Below are positions 63,172 through 64,000 of a stretch of DNA of 64,000 nt, in pieces (position 1 is the first letter of the stretch; every line of letters begins with the position of its first letter). Origin of the DNA: Roseibium marinum (GTDB lineage: Bacteria > Pseudomonadota > Alphaproteobacteria > Rhizobiales > Stappiaceae). Position numbers and translations under genes: made by a program. The notes under the pieces are model-generated. The model saw nothing but the letters and a program-made list of their open reading frames with translations. It had not been told where the DNA came from and made no database searches. The stretch is taken from NCBI RefSeq assembly GCF_002906165.1, contig NZ_PPCN01000011.1:62001-126000 (forward strand), written 5' to 3'.

Positions 63172-64000
63172 TTGACCGAATTCCGGCGGAGATACAGCGA
63201 TCAGACCGCGAGTGTAGCGCGGCAGCATATTTCGCGGCTCGCATTCCTTCTTGCCGGCCTTTTGATTGCTGTTACATCCGCTTCCCTGCTGTTCGTCGGA
63301 TTTATTGCCTCGCAGGCATCGACGGAGCAGGCAATCGCCAACGAAAAGCGGCTGTTCCGAAATACGCTTGCGCATCGCATGCGCGCTCTGGTGCGCGAGC
63401 AGATCACCGTTACTTCGTCAGATAAGTCCGTAGCCGGACTAGTGCTGAATTTCGACGCCGACTACGCATACAAGGTGATCGATACACTGTGGTCCGACTA
63501 CCGGCACAGCAAGGTTATGGTGATCTCCGGAAACGGCGATGTTCTTGCGGAAACCTTCGAACACTACACGCATATTCTGAAGAGACCGATTGCCGAGGCG
63601 CCCGAACTGGAAGCCTTGTTCGGAAAAATCAAAAGCCTGTTTGAAAAGAACCGGGTGCGCGTCCCCGGAGGATACGGCCACCGGTCCCTTCAGGGGATGG
63701 ATCCGGAGGAATACGCCCTTATGGGGTTCACCCGCATTGACGGAAAGCCCGCCATGTTCGGTGTGATGCCCGTCATTCCGGACGATTATGAAAATGTGCT
63801 CCCGGACGGTCCGCCGACTGTGGTTCTGTCCGCCCATTACATTGACGAGACCTTGCTCGGGCAAGTGAATGCCCAACTGAATTTCGCGTCTCTCAAGTTC
63901 GTGGAGGAAGCGCCGGCGGGCTCGGCTGCATTTCATGCGATCTCGAATCCGGATGGAGAAACCATCGGCCTCTTCACATGGGACAGCCAGACCGTCGGCA
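63172..64000 (+). CDS. CHASE4-like membrane sensor, N-terminal part
   Basis: A partial gene cut by the window end, 276 codons visible. It begins TTG (AGGA seven bases upstream; no other start codon exists after the in-frame TGA at 63127). The product has an N-terminal membrane helix (FLLAGLLIAVTSASLLFVGF, about residues 24-43), then a periplasmic region with the CHASE4-like pattern TLWSDYRHSKVMVISGNGDV and ending ETIGLFTWDSQTVG. Such sensors usually continue with a second helix and GGDEF/EAL or kinase domains; these lie outside the window. Confidence 0.8.
   Translation, partial: MTEFRRRYSDQTASVARQHISRLAFLLAGLLIAVTSASLLFVGFIASQASTEQAIANEKRLFRNTLAHRMRALVREQITVTSSDKSVAGLVLNFDADYAYKVIDTLWSDYRHSKVMVISGNGDVLAETFEHYTHILKRPIAEAPELEALFGKIKSLFEKNRVRVPGGYGHRSLQGMDPEEYALMGFTRIDGKPAMFGVMPVIPDDYENVLPDGPPTVVLSAHYIDETLLGQVNAQLNFASLKFVEEAPAGSAAFHAISNPDGETIGLFTWDSQTVG

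Noticed and set aside
1-64000. CRISPR arrays, tRNA or rRNA genes, prophage or plasmid functions
   Set aside because: Looked for by eye: no evenly spaced direct repeats, no cloverleaf with the conserved TTC-arm, no phage structural or integrase proteins were found.

Overview
This is a chromosomal window of roughly 60% GC from an alphaproteobacterium. Gene order (rpsF-rpsR-rplI then dnaB, alr, radA, cvpA, purF; psd-pssA; YfgM-like/BamB-like/der), a class II DAHP synthase, a second-type GltX, CimA, DUF2865 and NnrU proteins, and frequent GTG/TTG starts all fit the Hyphomicrobiales. A Stappiaceae-like member (Roseibium/Labrenzia type) is my best guess; the genus is inference, not read from a marker. 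No rRNA or tRNA gene, prophage, plasmid function or CRISPR array was seen.

Layout. 1-10.1 kb, plus strand: ribosomal proteins, replicative helicase, alanine racemase, RadA, CvpA, PurF, then an SDR, a HAD hydrolase and a VOC protein. 10.1-17.7 kb, minus strand: an inositol monophosphatase; a YfgM-like TPR protein, BamB-like lipoprotein and Der; NnrU; and a zinc-uptake cluster znuC-znuB-zur with a Zur-box-like palindrome but no adjacent znuA. 17.8-24 kb: ManC, a PcaF-type thiolase, a PuuE-type allantoinase, small membrane proteins and a PadR regulator, followed by an RND adaptor/pump pair (to 28.4 kb). 28.6-31.1 kb: a MarR-GNAT fusion preceded by a perfect 18-bp inverted repeat, an AT-rich island and an orphan periplasmic binding protein. 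31.2-37.5 kb, mostly minus strand: an SDR, pssA/psd, a LysR regulator with a divergent small gene, and an Atm1-like ABC exporter behind an ArsR regulator. 37.7-49.4 kb: LysM protein, LOG-family protein, a MITE-like element, RarD, CimA, two tandem GFA proteins, a DUF559 endonuclease-like gene with two inverted palindromic repeats, CysS, an L,D-transpeptidase, small proteins, ArsR and CreA. 49.5-64 kb: MBL-fold protein with acidic tail, MarR, DUF2865, GltX, MFS, NadE, a response regulator, DAHP synthase, VIT-family transporter, GGCT-like protein, a class V aminotransferase-fold protein, and the start of a CHASE4-like membrane sensor cut by the window edge.

Most genes are ordinary housekeeping or transport. 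The less ordinary content lies between genes. (1) A 184-bp hairpin element with TA duplications sits in the TA that two convergent stop codons would have shared. (2) Two inverted copies of a palindromic repeat lie beside a DUF559 gene. (3) At least six copies of a two-module intergenic repeat family occur. (4) Several clean inverted repeats lie in front of regulator genes.
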